Assembly (NCBI RefSeq): GCF_004116625.1
Contig: NZ_NXIE01000002.1
Span: 620,001 to 684,000 of the forward strand
Source of the DNA: Halarcobacter mediterraneus
GTDB taxonomy: Bacteria > Campylobacterota > Campylobacteria > Campylobacterales > Arcobacteraceae
Length of the DNA: 64,000 nucleotides
Direction: 5' to 3'
Below the pieces are notes generated by a model, which searched no databases, had not been told where the DNA came from, and saw nothing but the letters and a program-made list of their open reading frames with translations. Made by a program: the position numbers and the translations under genes. Shown here one piece after another: positions 16,785-25,978 of the stretch (positions are counted from its first letter, which is position 1; each line of letters opens with the position of its first letter).

Positions 16785-18080
16785 CTATTTCTTACTTTCA
16801 AAATGTTTATAAAAATAACCTTCTACAACTCTTTTCTTAGCTCTTGTTGTATAAAGTTGTCCTTTTTTTAAATCATTTGTTACAGTACTTCCTGCACCAA
16901 TAAGAACATCATCTTCTACAGTTATTGGAGCTACAAATTGAGTATCACTTCCTACAAATACATTTTTACCTATAATAGTTTTATATTTATTGATTCCATC
17001 ATAATTACAAGTTATTGTTCCACAACCAATGTTTGTACCTTCATCAATTTCACAATCACCAAGGTATGTTAAGTGCCCTGCTTTTACACCATTTAGTTTG
17101 GCTTTTTTTGTTTCAACAAAATTTCCAATATGAGTTTTATCAAGTTCACTTCCTGGTCTAATTCTTGCCATTGGTCCTGCATCAGAATTGATTAAAATGG
17201 AATCTTCTATTACTGTATTTGTTTTAATATGAGAATTTACTATTTTAGTATTTCCTAAAAGAGTAACACCATTTTCTAAAATAGATTCACCTTCTATTTG
17301 AACACCCTCTTCTATATAAATAGTATCTGGTAATCTCATAATTACACCCTCACTCATGAAGGCTTTTTTGATTCTATTTTGGTGTATTACTTCTGCATCT
17401 GCTAATTCTACTTTTGAGTTTACACCTTTAAAGTTTTCTTCGCTAACTATAATTGGTTTCAAAACCTTTTTTTGCAAGATTGCCATTTCTATTAAATCAG
17501 TTATATAGTACTCTTTTTGGGCGTTATCATTTGAAAGTTTTGATAGATTTTCTAGTAAAAATTTTGTATCAAATTGATAGCTTCCTGCATTTGCAGTTGT
17601 GATTTTAAGTTCATCTTCACTCGCATCTTTTTGTTCAACTATTTTTTGAACATTTCCATTTTCTATTACTACTCTTCCATACCCAGAAGCATCATCTAAT
17701 TGAAGTACTGACATTACAATAGTAGCATTAATATCAAATTTTTCTAATTCTACAGCTTGAATTAATGGCATATCTGCATTTAAAACTAATGTTTTTTCGT
17801 ACTTAGGAGTTACATTCATAACTGCCCCACCAGTACCTGGATAATTTTCATGGTCTTGAATTACATAATTAATATTTGCAAAATATTTTTCCATTTCTTC
17901 TTGCACTCTTTGTGCTTGGTGATAAAGAACAACGGTTACATCATCACTAATTTTTAAAGCCTCTTTTATAGAATAATATAACATTGGTTTACCAGAGATT
18001 TTATGTAAAACCTTTGGTGTAGTTGATTTCATTCTTGTTCCTGCACCAGCAGCCAAAATAATAATAGATTTTTTTGTCAT
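16785..18080 (-). CDS. glmU: Bifunctional GlmU (N-acetylglucosamine-1-P uridyltransferase / GlcN-1-P acetyltransferase)
   Basis: Makes UDP-GlcNAc for peptidoglycan, lipopolysaccharide and also the pseudaminic acid route encoded downstream in this window. The N-terminal pyrophosphorylase has the signature ILAAGAGTRMKSTTPKVLHKI, with NADMPLI and YPGTGGAV. The C-terminal left-handed beta-helix (about 245-431) has hexapeptide repeats, RIRPGSELDKTHIGNFVETKKA and the GCGTITCNYDGINKYKT segment. 431 residues is typical. Confidence 0.97.
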   Translation of the reverse strand: MTKKSIIILAAGAGTRMKSTTPKVLHKISGKPMLYYSIKEALKISDDVTVVLYHQAQRVQEEMEKYFANINYVIQDHENYPGTGGAVMNVTPKYEKTLVLNADMPLIQAVELEKFDINATIVMSVLQLDDASGYGRVVIENGNVQKIVEQKDASEDELKITTANAGSYQFDTKFLLENLSKLSNDNAQKEYYITDLIEMAILQKKVLKPIIVSEENFKGVNSKVELADAEVIHQNRIKKAFMSEGVIMRLPDTIYIEEGVQIEGESILENGVTLLGNTKIVNSHIKTNTVIEDSILINSDAGPMARIRPGSELDKTHIGNFVETKKAKLNGVKAGHLTYLGDCEIDEGTNIGCGTITCNYDGINKYKTIIGKNVFVGSDTQFVAPITVEDDVLIGAGSTVTNDLKKGQLYTTRAKKRVVEGYFYKHFESKK

Positions 18081-18086
18081 ATTTTA

Positions 18087-20027
18087 TTAACCTTTTAAAG
18101 CTTCATTTATTTCTTTTTTCAAGTTATCTGCAACTTCCTGTAAAGCTCTTATCATTTTTCCATCTGTAATATTTGCATTAACTAACTTTTCTAAATTTGG
18201 TTCTCTTTCTTTAAAAAACTTTGCAACAGATTTACTTTTTTTATTATGATTGTACATAAGAACACCAGAAACAATTAAAACAACTACTAATTTAGTATGT
18301 CCTAAAATTGCGGCATAATTTAAAATAGTAAATCCTGCATAATCAGCGGCATTAATATCAGCTCCTGCTGCAATTAATAGTCTTGCTATTTTATAATTAC
18401 CTTTCCACTGAGTATGATGTAAAGCCGTTCTTCCTTGTTTATCTTTAATATCTAAATTTGTTTTTTTAGTTAATAGTTTTTCTACAATTTCTATATCATC
18501 TGCCATAACAGCTTTATGAAAAATAGTTCTTCCTTCTTTATCTATTGTATTAACATCTACTCTAAATTTTAAAAGAAATACAAGTCTCTCTAAAAACTGT
18601 TCTTTCTCTCTTTGTTTTGTTATTTTTAAGCCATGGTCAATCATATAAGATAAAGGTGTATTTCCTTCTGTATCTTCTATATTTAAATCTACTCCTGCAT
18701 TAACGACAAGTTTAATTAAATCTAAATTAGGTTCATTTACTAAGTCAAAAATAAGTGTTCTACCCTTAGCCCTTGGTAGATTTATTTTAGGTTTAAATAA
18801 AAGCATTTTCTTTAAAAGAACCATATAATCAGCATCTTCTTTAATATCTAAAAATCTTCTCAAAGTTGGTTTTTTATTATTTCTAGTTATTAAAATAGCT
18901 TCACAAAGATCATCAATTATTGTTCTATCTGTATAATCCTTATGATCCATATCTGCACCTTTTTCAATAAGATGGTCGATCATTTTCATATTATTAGGAC
19001 CTTTTAAAACTGCATCAAAAAGTACGGTTCTTCCTTCATTATCTTCTGCGTTAATATCAGCTCCTGAAGAAATTAAAAAATCAATAGTATCATAATTTTC
19101 TCTTTCAACCTCTTTGTAAAGTACTGTTTTTCCTTGAGAATCTGTTCTATTAATAGCTAAGCCATTATCTATTAAAAAGCCTGTTAGTCTTAAGTAATTT
19201 CTATTTTCATTTACAAATCTGTATTTTCCTTCTATTTTTATATCTGTTTGTTTTGAGATTGCCAAAATTCTAAGAATCTCATCTAGTAGAGTTTTATCTG
19301 CATAATCTTTAATATTAATTTTAATACCATTTTCTAAAAGTAGTTCAATTATAGGAATATTTTTTGCACCTAAAATAATAGCATTAAAAAGAACATTTTG
19401 TCTTTTCTTATCTAAAATATTTACATCCATTCCACAAGAGATTAAATATTTAGTTATTGCAGGTTGATTCTTTAAAACTGAATGAAAAAGTACCGTTTGC
19501 CCATTATTATCAACAATATTTATATCTTCAATATTATTTACTACTTCTTTGATAATATCAAGATTACCACCTTCAACTGCATCAAAAAGAACAGTCTTTC
19601 CATAGTGGTCAGTAATTGATAAGTCAGGATTATGAGCCATAAGAATTTTAAAAACTTTATCATTTTCTTCTAAAGCAGCATCTTGCAAGACTGTTCTTCC
19701 TGAAGAGTTAATATGATTTACACTAGCTCCATTATCAAGAAGAAAACGAATCATCATTCCATCCATTTTATCAGCTGCTTCACTTAATACTGTTTTACCA
19801 TAATTATCTTCAGCATTGATATCAATACCATTTCTTATAAGTATTTTAATTGATTCAATTCTTCTTTTAGCAGCTAACTCAAAGAGTAAAGTTCGTCCCT
19901 TTGCATCTCTTCTATTAATATTTACACCACTATCAATAAATGTTTGTATTTTTTTTTCATCAACATAGTTTTTTAAAAGTTCTTTATGTAATGCCTCTGC
20001 ATTATCACCTTTAAACATACCTAACAT
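18087..20027 (-). CDS. Ankyrin-repeat protein, 646 aa
   Basis: Almost the whole protein is a run of about 16-18 ankyrin-type repeats, for example RDAKGRTLLFELAAKRRIES, AEDNYGKTVLSEAADK and DKQGRTALHHTQWKGN. Many repeats use the variant G-[KR]-T-[VL]-L-[FY] in place of the usual G-x-T-P-L-H. There is no signal peptide. A hydrophobic stretch near residue 590 (TKLVVVLIVSGVLMY) falls inside the last repeat. The charged C-terminus (about 600-646) is helical. Probably a cytoplasmic scaffold or interaction protein. It lies six bases from glmU in the same orientation, but its partner is unknown. Confidence 0.85.
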   Translation of the reverse strand: MLGMFKGDNAEALHKELLKNYVDEKKIQTFIDSGVNINRRDAKGRTLLFELAAKRRIESIKILIRNGIDINAEDNYGKTVLSEAADKMDGMMIRFLLDNGASVNHINSSGRTVLQDAALEENDKVFKILMAHNPDLSITDHYGKTVLFDAVEGGNLDIIKEVVNNIEDINIVDNNGQTVLFHSVLKNQPAITKYLISCGMDVNILDKKRQNVLFNAIILGAKNIPIIELLLENGIKINIKDYADKTLLDEILRILAISKQTDIKIEGKYRFVNENRNYLRLTGFLIDNGLAINRTDSQGKTVLYKEVERENYDTIDFLISSGADINAEDNEGRTVLFDAVLKGPNNMKMIDHLIEKGADMDHKDYTDRTIIDDLCEAILITRNNKKPTLRRFLDIKEDADYMVLLKKMLLFKPKINLPRAKGRTLIFDLVNEPNLDLIKLVVNAGVDLNIEDTEGNTPLSYMIDHGLKITKQREKEQFLERLVFLLKFRVDVNTIDKEGRTIFHKAVMADDIEIVEKLLTKKTNLDIKDKQGRTALHHTQWKGNYKIARLLIAAGADINAADYAGFTILNYAAILGHTKLVVVLIVSGVLMYNHNKKSKSVAKFFKEREPNLEKLVNANITDGKMIRALQEVADNLKKEINEALKG

Positions 20028-20082
20028 ATATGTGTCCTCAAGTTTTACCTAAATCATTCCATTTTATCAAAAATATTATAAA

Positions 20083-21609
20083 TTATCTTCGTCTAAATCT
20101 ACTTTTACTCTTCCAATTCTTTTTGTCAAAATTATTTTCTCTTACTTTTAAACTGCTTTTTAAAGTTTTTTCAATAAATGAATTAAATGAATTTCTTAAA
20201 ATTATTGCTTTTTCATAATCAATAAATATATCGGGAAATTTATAAGAAAGCCATAAATATAAAGATATTTTTTTTACTTCGTCTTCTACAAGTAATAAAT
20301 CCTTTTGAGTAACCGCTTTTCGAGGAAGAGTTATAGATGGTTTATACCTACATACTTTATTTTTAATAACAGCTGCAATATATGCTTCATAAGCTTGTAA
20401 AATAATTTTTGACTTTGTAGTAATAGGAGCTTGTGCTAGAAGATATTTTTTTTCTAAATCTAACTTCTCTCTTTTATCAACTATATTTGCAGCTTCAATC
20501 AAAGATGAAATATTTGAAGCAATAAAAGGACCATCAAACTTCATATTTACTTTAAAATATTTTAAAATCTTCACTAAAGATTTTGTTTTAATATGATTAC
20601 TTAGTTCTAACAATTGTTCTGTTGAAATTTTAACTTTATATGGGGGTTTTATAGTTTTGATAGCTTGTTCAAACTCTTCTTTTATATAATTTAATACATC
20701 TCTTCTTGTTGCTCCTAAAAAACCTGCATCAAATATTTTATATCTACCTGCTCTTCCTGCAATTTGAACTATTTCATTTACTGTTATTTTTCTTCTACTT
20801 ACTCCATCAAACTTTGTATCAGTAGTAAAAAGTATATTTTTTATAGGTAAGTTTAATCCCATAGAAATTGCATCAGTTGCGATTAAAATATCACTTTTAC
20901 CTTCCCTAAATCTTTTTGCTTCATCTCTTCTAACCTCTGGAGATAAATTTCCATAAATTACTGAGACTCTATATTTTTTTTGTAGTTTTTGTTTTAATTT
21001 TAAGACATCCATTCTTGAGAAAGCTATAAGAGCAGTTGCTGGTTCTAAATTATCTAAAGCAACGTGTTTTTCCATCACTTTTAAAGGGGTTTTTCTTTTA
21101 TGTTTAACAACTTCAAGTTCTTCACCTAAATATGCAGCTATTTTTTTTACAGACTCCAAAGCATTTACACTTCCTGTCATAATAACTGTTTTTGAAGGAC
21201 AGCCAATAATTGCATTAACCCAAGCCCAACCTCTTTCATCATCATCTAACATTTGAACTTCATCTATAATTGCAACATCCACATCTAAATTAAAATCCAT
21301 CATTTCAATAGTTGAACATATATGCGATGCATCTTCATTTATAAGTTGTTCTTCTCCTGTAATTAAAGAGCTTTTTATATTTGCTTCTTTTAATTCTTCA
21401 TGACCTTCTAAAGCTAGAAGTCTCAAAGGAGCTAAGTATAATCCTGAATTTGCTTTTTTTAGTTCTTCCATTGCATTATAAGTTTTACCGGAGTTAGTGG
21501 GTCCTACAAAAAATTTTAATTTTCTGTTCATACTTCTTGCTAAAGGGAATAACTCTTTTAAACTGCAATTTAAAAAGCTTTGTAATTGTTCGTGGAAGGT
21601 TTCTTTCAT
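20083..21609 (-). CDS. Suv3-like superfamily 2 helicase
   Basis: Predicted ATP-dependent RNA helicase resembling the Suv3 group (degradosome partner in mitochondria). The 508-residue product has Walker A GPTNSGKT (36-43), motif Ia LYLAPLRLLALEG, a DEVQ-type Walker B (VAIIDEVQMLDDDERGWAW), the motif III-like TGSV, motif IV FSRMDVLKL, motif V ATDAISMGLNLP and motif VI QIAGRAGRY. The C-terminal ~170 residues are basic and helical with an Arg/Lys tail. It is the first gene of the minus-strand run that continues through glmU. The start at 21609 is next to a divergent promoter region. Confidence 0.88.
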   Translation of the reverse strand: MKETFHEQLQSFLNCSLKELFPLARSMNRKLKFFVGPTNSGKTYNAMEELKKANSGLYLAPLRLLALEGHEELKEANIKSSLITGEEQLINEDASHICSTIEMMDFNLDVDVAIIDEVQMLDDDERGWAWVNAIIGCPSKTVIMTGSVNALESVKKIAAYLGEELEVVKHKRKTPLKVMEKHVALDNLEPATALIAFSRMDVLKLKQKLQKKYRVSVIYGNLSPEVRRDEAKRFREGKSDILIATDAISMGLNLPIKNILFTTDTKFDGVSRRKITVNEIVQIAGRAGRYKIFDAGFLGATRRDVLNYIKEEFEQAIKTIKPPYKVKISTEQLLELSNHIKTKSLVKILKYFKVNMKFDGPFIASNISSLIEAANIVDKREKLDLEKKYLLAQAPITTKSKIILQAYEAYIAAVIKNKVCRYKPSITLPRKAVTQKDLLLVEDEVKKISLYLWLSYKFPDIFIDYEKAIILRNSFNSFIEKTLKSSLKVRENNFDKKNWKSKSRFRRR

Positions 21610-21620
21610 AAGGGTATTAT

Positions 21621-21644
21621 AGTAGATTGAATATAATATCTACT
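21621..21644. promoter_or_regulatory. Dyad with TATAAT in its loop between helicase gene and trmA
   Basis: AGTAGAT (21621-21627) and ATCTACT (21638-21644) are inverted repeats around a 10-base loop containing TATAAT (21632-21637), which is 30 bases before the trmA ATG. It is a candidate -10 region overlapped by an operator-like dyad, in a divergent intergenic region of only 57 bp. Confidence 0.4.
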
Positions 21645-21666
21645 TGATTTTAGATTAAGGTTTACT

Positions 21667-22788
21667 ATGAATTGTGAATATTTTGGAAAATGTGGAAGCT
21701 GTACTTTATATGAAATGAACTATGAAGAGCAATTAAATTTTAAAATACAAAGGGAAAAAGAACGTTTTAATGAATTTGATATTCCTAATATAGATATTAT
21801 TACAAGTGAAAAACAAAACTTTCGAACAAGAGCAGAATTTAGAATTTGGAAAAATTTTGATAAAAACGAGGAACCAACAATTTCATATGCAATGAATAGT
21901 TTTGAAAAAAATGCACTTGAAATACAAAGTTGTCAAATTGTTTCAAAAGACATTTCAGAACTGATGCCGAAGCTTTTGGAAAAAATTAAAAAAAGTGAAG
22001 AATTAAAGTTTAAACTTTTTGCCTGTGAATTTTTAGGCTCAACTACAAAGGATATGCTTGTAACACTTATTTATCATAGAAAACTTGAAGACTCTTGGAT
22101 AGAAGAAGCAAAAAAACTTGAAAAAGAATTTAATATAAAAATTATAGGAAGAAGTAGAAAACAAAAAGAGATTCTAAGTGAAGATTTTATAAAAGAAACA
22201 TTAAATATTGAAAATAAAGAGTTTTATTTTCAATACAAAGAAGGTGGTTTCACTCAACCAAATACAAAAGTAAATATAAAAATGATTGAATGGGTTTTAT
22301 CCCAAATAGAAAAAACAGGTAAAGACCTCTGTGAACTTTATTGTGGAGGAGGCAACTTTACAATTCCTTTAAGCCAAAAATTCAATAAAGTACTTGCAAC
22401 TGAAATTTCTAAAACCTCTATTAAATCTGCATTAACAAACTGTTCTTTAAATAATATATCAAATATAGACTTTATAAGAATGAGTGCAGAAGAATTTGTT
22501 GAAGCCTTAAAAGCAAAAAGAGAGTTTAGAAGACTAAAGGATATTGATTTAAGAACATATGATTTTGATACTATTTTTGTAGATCCTCCAAGAGCGGGAC
22601 TTGATGATACAACAAGAAACCTATCAAAACAATTTGATAAAATAATCTACATATCTTGTAATCCAGAAACTTTACATAGAGATTTAAAAGAATTAACAAA
22701 AACACATAAAATAATAAATTTTGCACTCTTTGATCAATTTTCATATACAAATCATATAGAATCAGGGGTTTTCTTAAACAAAGTTTAA
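21667..22788 (+). CDS. trmA: tRNA (uracil-54-C5)-methyltransferase TrmA
   Basis: Methylates U54 of tRNA (m5U in the T loop) with SAM. The 373-residue product has the SAM site LCELYCGGGNFTIPL, IFVDPPRAGLDD and the catalytic-Cys motif YISCNPETLHRDL, then the C-terminal DQFSYTNHIESGVFL. The N-terminus has three close Cys residues (C3, C9, C12), a pattern I expect for the Campylobacterota form. Length fits TrmA, not the longer RlmD. It is followed 50 bp later by the first flagellin gene. Confidence 0.93.
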   Translation: MNCEYFGKCGSCTLYEMNYEEQLNFKIQREKERFNEFDIPNIDIITSEKQNFRTRAEFRIWKNFDKNEEPTISYAMNSFEKNALEIQSCQIVSKDISELMPKLLEKIKKSEELKFKLFACEFLGSTTKDMLVTLIYHRKLEDSWIEEAKKLEKEFNIKIIGRSRKQKEILSEDFIKETLNIENKEFYFQYKEGGFTQPNTKVNIKMIEWVLSQIEKTGKDLCELYCGGGNFTIPLSQKFNKVLATEISKTSIKSALTNCSLNNISNIDFIRMSAEEFVEALKAKREFRRLKDIDLRTYDFDTIFVDPPRAGLDDTTRNLSKQFDKIIYISCNPETLHRDLKELTKTHKIINFALFDQFSYTNHIESGVFLNKV

Positions 22789-22838
22789 CTTTAGCTTAGA
22801 TATTATTTAAACAATATACAAACTGTAAAGGTTACATT

Positions 22839-24299
22839 ATGAGAATAAATACAAATATTTCATCTCTAACAGCACAAGAGTCAGCAGTAAATACTAACAA
22901 TAACATTAAAGGTTCGTTAGAAAAATTATCTTCTGGTTTAAAAATTAATAAAGCTAGTGATGATGCTTCTGGTTTAGCAATTGCTGATAAATTAAGAACT
23001 CAAGCTACTTCTATCAATCAAGGTATTGATAATGGTAACTCTGCAGTTGCACTTCTTCAGATTGCAGATAAATCTATGGCTGAGCAATCTAATATTCTAG
23101 ATACAATTAAAGCTAAACTTATCCAAGCTAATACTTCAACTACATCTTATGATGGTAGAGAAGCAATTAGAAAAGATATTGGTAAATTATTAGAACAATT
23201 AGATAGTATTGCAAAGCAAACAAACTATAATGGTAATACTTTACTACAATCGACAAATAGTACAAACTCTTCGGAAGCATTAACTTTTCAAATTGGAGAG
23301 GGTTATAAAGATGTAATCTCATCAGAGTCTATTAAATCAAATACAATTGGTTTAGGTGGAGGAAGTGAGAAGCTTATCCAAACTTCTGGAGCTTCAAATC
23401 AAAATAATATTATTGCTGACAATTCTGCATTAATCATTAACACAAACAAAGGTGCTGATTGGGCAGGAGGAACTGATGGTGATGGTAAAATAGATTCAGC
23501 AGATATTGCAGATATTACTATTACAGGGCAAACAACTGGTGCAACTCCTACAAACACAGGTATTGGAGTTATAAATATTAGTGCAGAACAAATTGATAAA
23601 ATATCAGATGGTGCTAATGATTTAGAAGTTCAATTTGATGATAAAACTTCAATTTTAATTAGAGATAGAATCAATGCAGGTGAAAGTGGTTTCGCAGCCA
23701 CTGATATCACTTATGATAAAGATAAAAATACTTTCACTATTATAGAAGGTGGTGCTTTCTCTATGAAAGACCTTGGTAAAATTGGTTCTATGCAAGTTGA
23801 TGCAGGAACAGCAGAAGAATTAAATATCACAGGTGAAGTTAAAAACTTAGTTATACATAATACAGAAGATATTAAATTAAACGGTGATGCTTCTTCAACA
23901 GCAACTACAAATAATCAATTAAAAGTTACTACTACAGATGCTGCGGCTAGTGGTGCATTAATTGGTGGTCAAGCTTTAGCTTCTTTAGGTAATCTTTCAA
24001 CTGGAGAATTAACTACTGAGAAAGCTGCACAATTCCAAGGTGTTATTGATAGTGCTATTTCTACACTTAACTCATATAGAGCTGATATTGGTTCGACTCA
24101 AAACCAAGTTGAATCAGCTGTACGTAACTTAATGACTCAAGCAACAAATGTAAAAGCTGCCGAGTCTATTATTAGAGATGTTGATTATGCAAAAGAATCT
24201 GCAAACTTCAACAAACAAAATATCATCTCTCAAGCTGGTTCTTATGCTATTTCTCAAGCAAATAATGTACAACAAAATGTTCTTAGATTACTTCAATAG
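22839..24299 (+). CDS. Flagellin 1
   Basis: Structural subunit of the flagellar filament. The 486-residue product has the conserved D0/D1 N-terminus (about 1-150, MRINTNISSLTAQESAV, LSSGLKINKASDDASGLAIA) and C-terminus (about 395-486, ending NVQQNVLRLLQ). The variable centre (about 170-370) carries an EF-hand/dockerin-like loop T-D-G-D-G-K-I-D-S-A-D (about 212-222). It is followed by a close paralogue (486 against 489 residues), the two sharing long identical DNA blocks. The short 50-bp upstream gap holds an AAAGG ribosome binding site. Ser and Thr of the centre are likely glycosylation sites, given the island that follows. Confidence 0.96.
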   Translation: MRINTNISSLTAQESAVNTNNNIKGSLEKLSSGLKINKASDDASGLAIADKLRTQATSINQGIDNGNSAVALLQIADKSMAEQSNILDTIKAKLIQANTSTTSYDGREAIRKDIGKLLEQLDSIAKQTNYNGNTLLQSTNSTNSSEALTFQIGEGYKDVISSESIKSNTIGLGGGSEKLIQTSGASNQNNIIADNSALIINTNKGADWAGGTDGDGKIDSADIADITITGQTTGATPTNTGIGVINISAEQIDKISDGANDLEVQFDDKTSILIRDRINAGESGFAATDITYDKDKNTFTIIEGGAFSMKDLGKIGSMQVDAGTAEELNITGEVKNLVIHNTEDIKLNGDASSTATTNNQLKVTTTDAAASGALIGGQALASLGNLSTGELTTEKAAQFQGVIDSAISTLNSYRADIGSTQNQVESAVRNLMTQATNVKAAESIIRDVDYAKESANFNKQNIISQAGSYAISQANNVQQNVLRLLQ

Positions 24300-24320
24300 G
24301 AAGTAATCTAGACTTTTTTA
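24284..24320 (+). terminator. Intrinsic terminator embracing the stop codon of flagellin 1
   Basis: TAGATTACTTC (24284-24294), five-base loop that contains the TAG stop, GAAGTAATCTA (24300-24310), then GAC and six T. A perfect 11-bp stem with a T run. The left arm encodes the last residues (LRLLQ). Confidence 0.85.
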
Positions 24321-24494
24321 TTTATCGTTTTTAAATTTAATCTAGTTTTAAGAATTGGTGTGTAATAATTTCAGTATAAGTTATATAGGGATCAATGGAT
24401 TCCAAAGGACTCAATCCTATGCTTGGTAAAACAAGAAGGTTCAAAGGCTGTAAACACTTGTTTACTTTGTGTCATAATACAAAAAGGATTTATT
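24311..24494 (+). promoter_or_regulatory. Leader and promoter region of flagellin 2 with a GTAAAC dyad
   Basis: The 195-bp gap before flagellin 2 contains the flagellin 1 terminator, then a TATAAG at 24375-24380 (possible -10) and a foldable stretch around GGATT...AATCC (24399-24419). It also holds a perfect dyad GTAAAC-ACTT-GTTTAC (24450-24465), 30 bases before the ATG. I find no convincing sigma-28 or sigma-54 box. Confidence 0.45.
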
Positions 24495-25964
24495 ATGAGA
24501 ATTAATACAAATATTTCATCTATTTCTGCTCAAGAATCAGCAACAAATACTAACAATAACATTAAAAGTTCGTTAGAGAAATTATCTTCTGGTTTAAAAA
24601 TTAACAAAGCTAGTGATGATGCTTCTGGTTTAGCAATTGCTGATAAATTAAGAACTCAAGCTACTTCTATCAATCAAGGTATTGATAATGGTAACTCAGC
24701 GGTTTCTTTATTACAAATCGCAGATAAATCTATGGCTGAGCAATCTAATATTCTAGATACAATTAAAGCTAAACTTATCCAAGCTAATACTTCAACTACT
24801 TCTTATGATGGTAGAGAAGCAATTAGAAAAGATATTGGTAAATTATTAGAACAATTAGATAATATTGCTGAACAAACAAACTATAATGGTAATACTTTAC
24901 TACAATCAAATGATAGTACAAATGGTTCAGAATCTTTAAACTTCCAAATTGGGGAAGGATATCAAGATATTATTTCTTCAGAATCTATTAAATCAAATAC
25001 AATTGGTTTAGGTGGAGGAAGTGAAAAAGTTGTTCAAACTTCTGGTGCTTCAAATCAAAATAATATTATTGCTGATGGTTCTGCAATGATTATTAGTACT
25101 AATAAAGGTGCTGATTGGGCAGGGGGAACTGATGGTGATGGTAAAATTGACTCTTCAGATATTGCAGATATTACTATTACAGGTCAGACAACAGGAACAA
25201 CTCCTACAAATACAGGTATTGGAGTTGTAAATATTTCTGCTGACCAAATTGATAAAATAGCAGCTGGTGATGGTAGTGATTTAGAAGTTCAATTTGATGA
25301 TAAAACTACTCAATTAATTAGAGATAAAATTAATGAAGCTGAATCTGGTGGAGGTTTTGAATCTGCAGATATTACTTATGATAAAGATAAAAATACTTTC
25401 ACTATTATAGATGGTGGTGCTTTCTCTATGAAAGATCTTGGTAAAATTGGTTCTATGCAAGTTGATGCGGGAACAGCAGAAGAATTAAATATCACAGGTG
25501 AAGTTAGAAATTTAGCTATTCATAATACAGAAGATATTAAATTAAATGGAGATGCTTCTTCAACAGCAACTACAAATAATCAATTAAAAGTTACTACTAC
25601 AGATGCTGCGGCTAGTGGTGCATTAATTGGTGGTCAAGCTTTAGCTTCTTTAGGTAATCTTTCAACTGGAGAATTAACTGCTGAAAAAGCTGCACAATTC
25701 CAAGGTGTAGTTGATAGTGCTATTTCATCTCTAAACTCATACAGAGCTGATATTGGTTCGACTCAAAACCAAGTTGAATCTGCCGTTAGAAACTTAATGA
25801 CTCAGTCAACAAATGTTCAGGCTGCCGAGTCTATTATTAGAGATGTTGATTATGCAAAAGAATCTGCAAACTTCAACAAACAAAATATTATTTCTCAAGC
25901 TGGTTCTTATGCTATTTCTCAAGCAAATGCAACTCAGCAAAACGTTCTTAGATTACTTCAATAA
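24495..25964 (+). CDS. Flagellin 2
   Basis: Second filament subunit, 489 residues, nearly the same as flagellin 1 in the D0/D1 ends. It differs mainly in the middle (for example GGGFESADITYDKDKN). I chose ATG 24495 (MRINTNISSISAQ), not the in-frame ATG at 24423, because it aligns with flagellin 1 and has AAAGGA just upstream. The central GTDGDGKIDSSD loop is kept. A 129-bp block (25551-25679) is identical to 23886-24014, including silent positions, which points to recent gene conversion. Confidence 0.96.
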   Translation: MRINTNISSISAQESATNTNNNIKSSLEKLSSGLKINKASDDASGLAIADKLRTQATSINQGIDNGNSAVSLLQIADKSMAEQSNILDTIKAKLIQANTSTTSYDGREAIRKDIGKLLEQLDNIAEQTNYNGNTLLQSNDSTNGSESLNFQIGEGYQDIISSESIKSNTIGLGGGSEKVVQTSGASNQNNIIADGSAMIISTNKGADWAGGTDGDGKIDSSDIADITITGQTTGTTPTNTGIGVVNISADQIDKIAAGDGSDLEVQFDDKTTQLIRDKINEAESGGGFESADITYDKDKNTFTIIDGGAFSMKDLGKIGSMQVDAGTAEELNITGEVRNLAIHNTEDIKLNGDASSTATTNNQLKVTTTDAAASGALIGGQALASLGNLSTGELTAEKAAQFQGVVDSAISSLNSYRADIGSTQNQVESAVRNLMTQSTNVQAAESIIRDVDYAKESANFNKQNIISQAGSYAISQANATQQNVLRLLQ

Positions 25965-25975
25965 GAAGTAATCTA
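25949..25975 (+). terminator. Stem-loop around the stop codon of flagellin 2 (T run lost)
   Basis: TAGATTACTTC (25949-25959), loop AATAA, GAAGTAATCTA (25965-25975): the same 11-bp stem as after flagellin 1, but followed by GAATTAATAG with no T run. It may stabilise the 3' end rather than terminate. Confidence 0.6.
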
Positions 25976-25978
25976 GAA

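Noticed and set aside
22789-22838. Sigma-28 or sigma-54 promoter before flagellin 1
   Set aside because: No GCCGATAA-like or TGGCAC-N5-TTGC element was found in the 50-bp gap.
24423-24494. Upstream in-frame start for flagellin 2 adding 24 residues
   Set aside because: Flagellins start at the D0 motif MRINTNIS, as flagellin 1 does, and the ATG at 24495 has AAAGGA before it.
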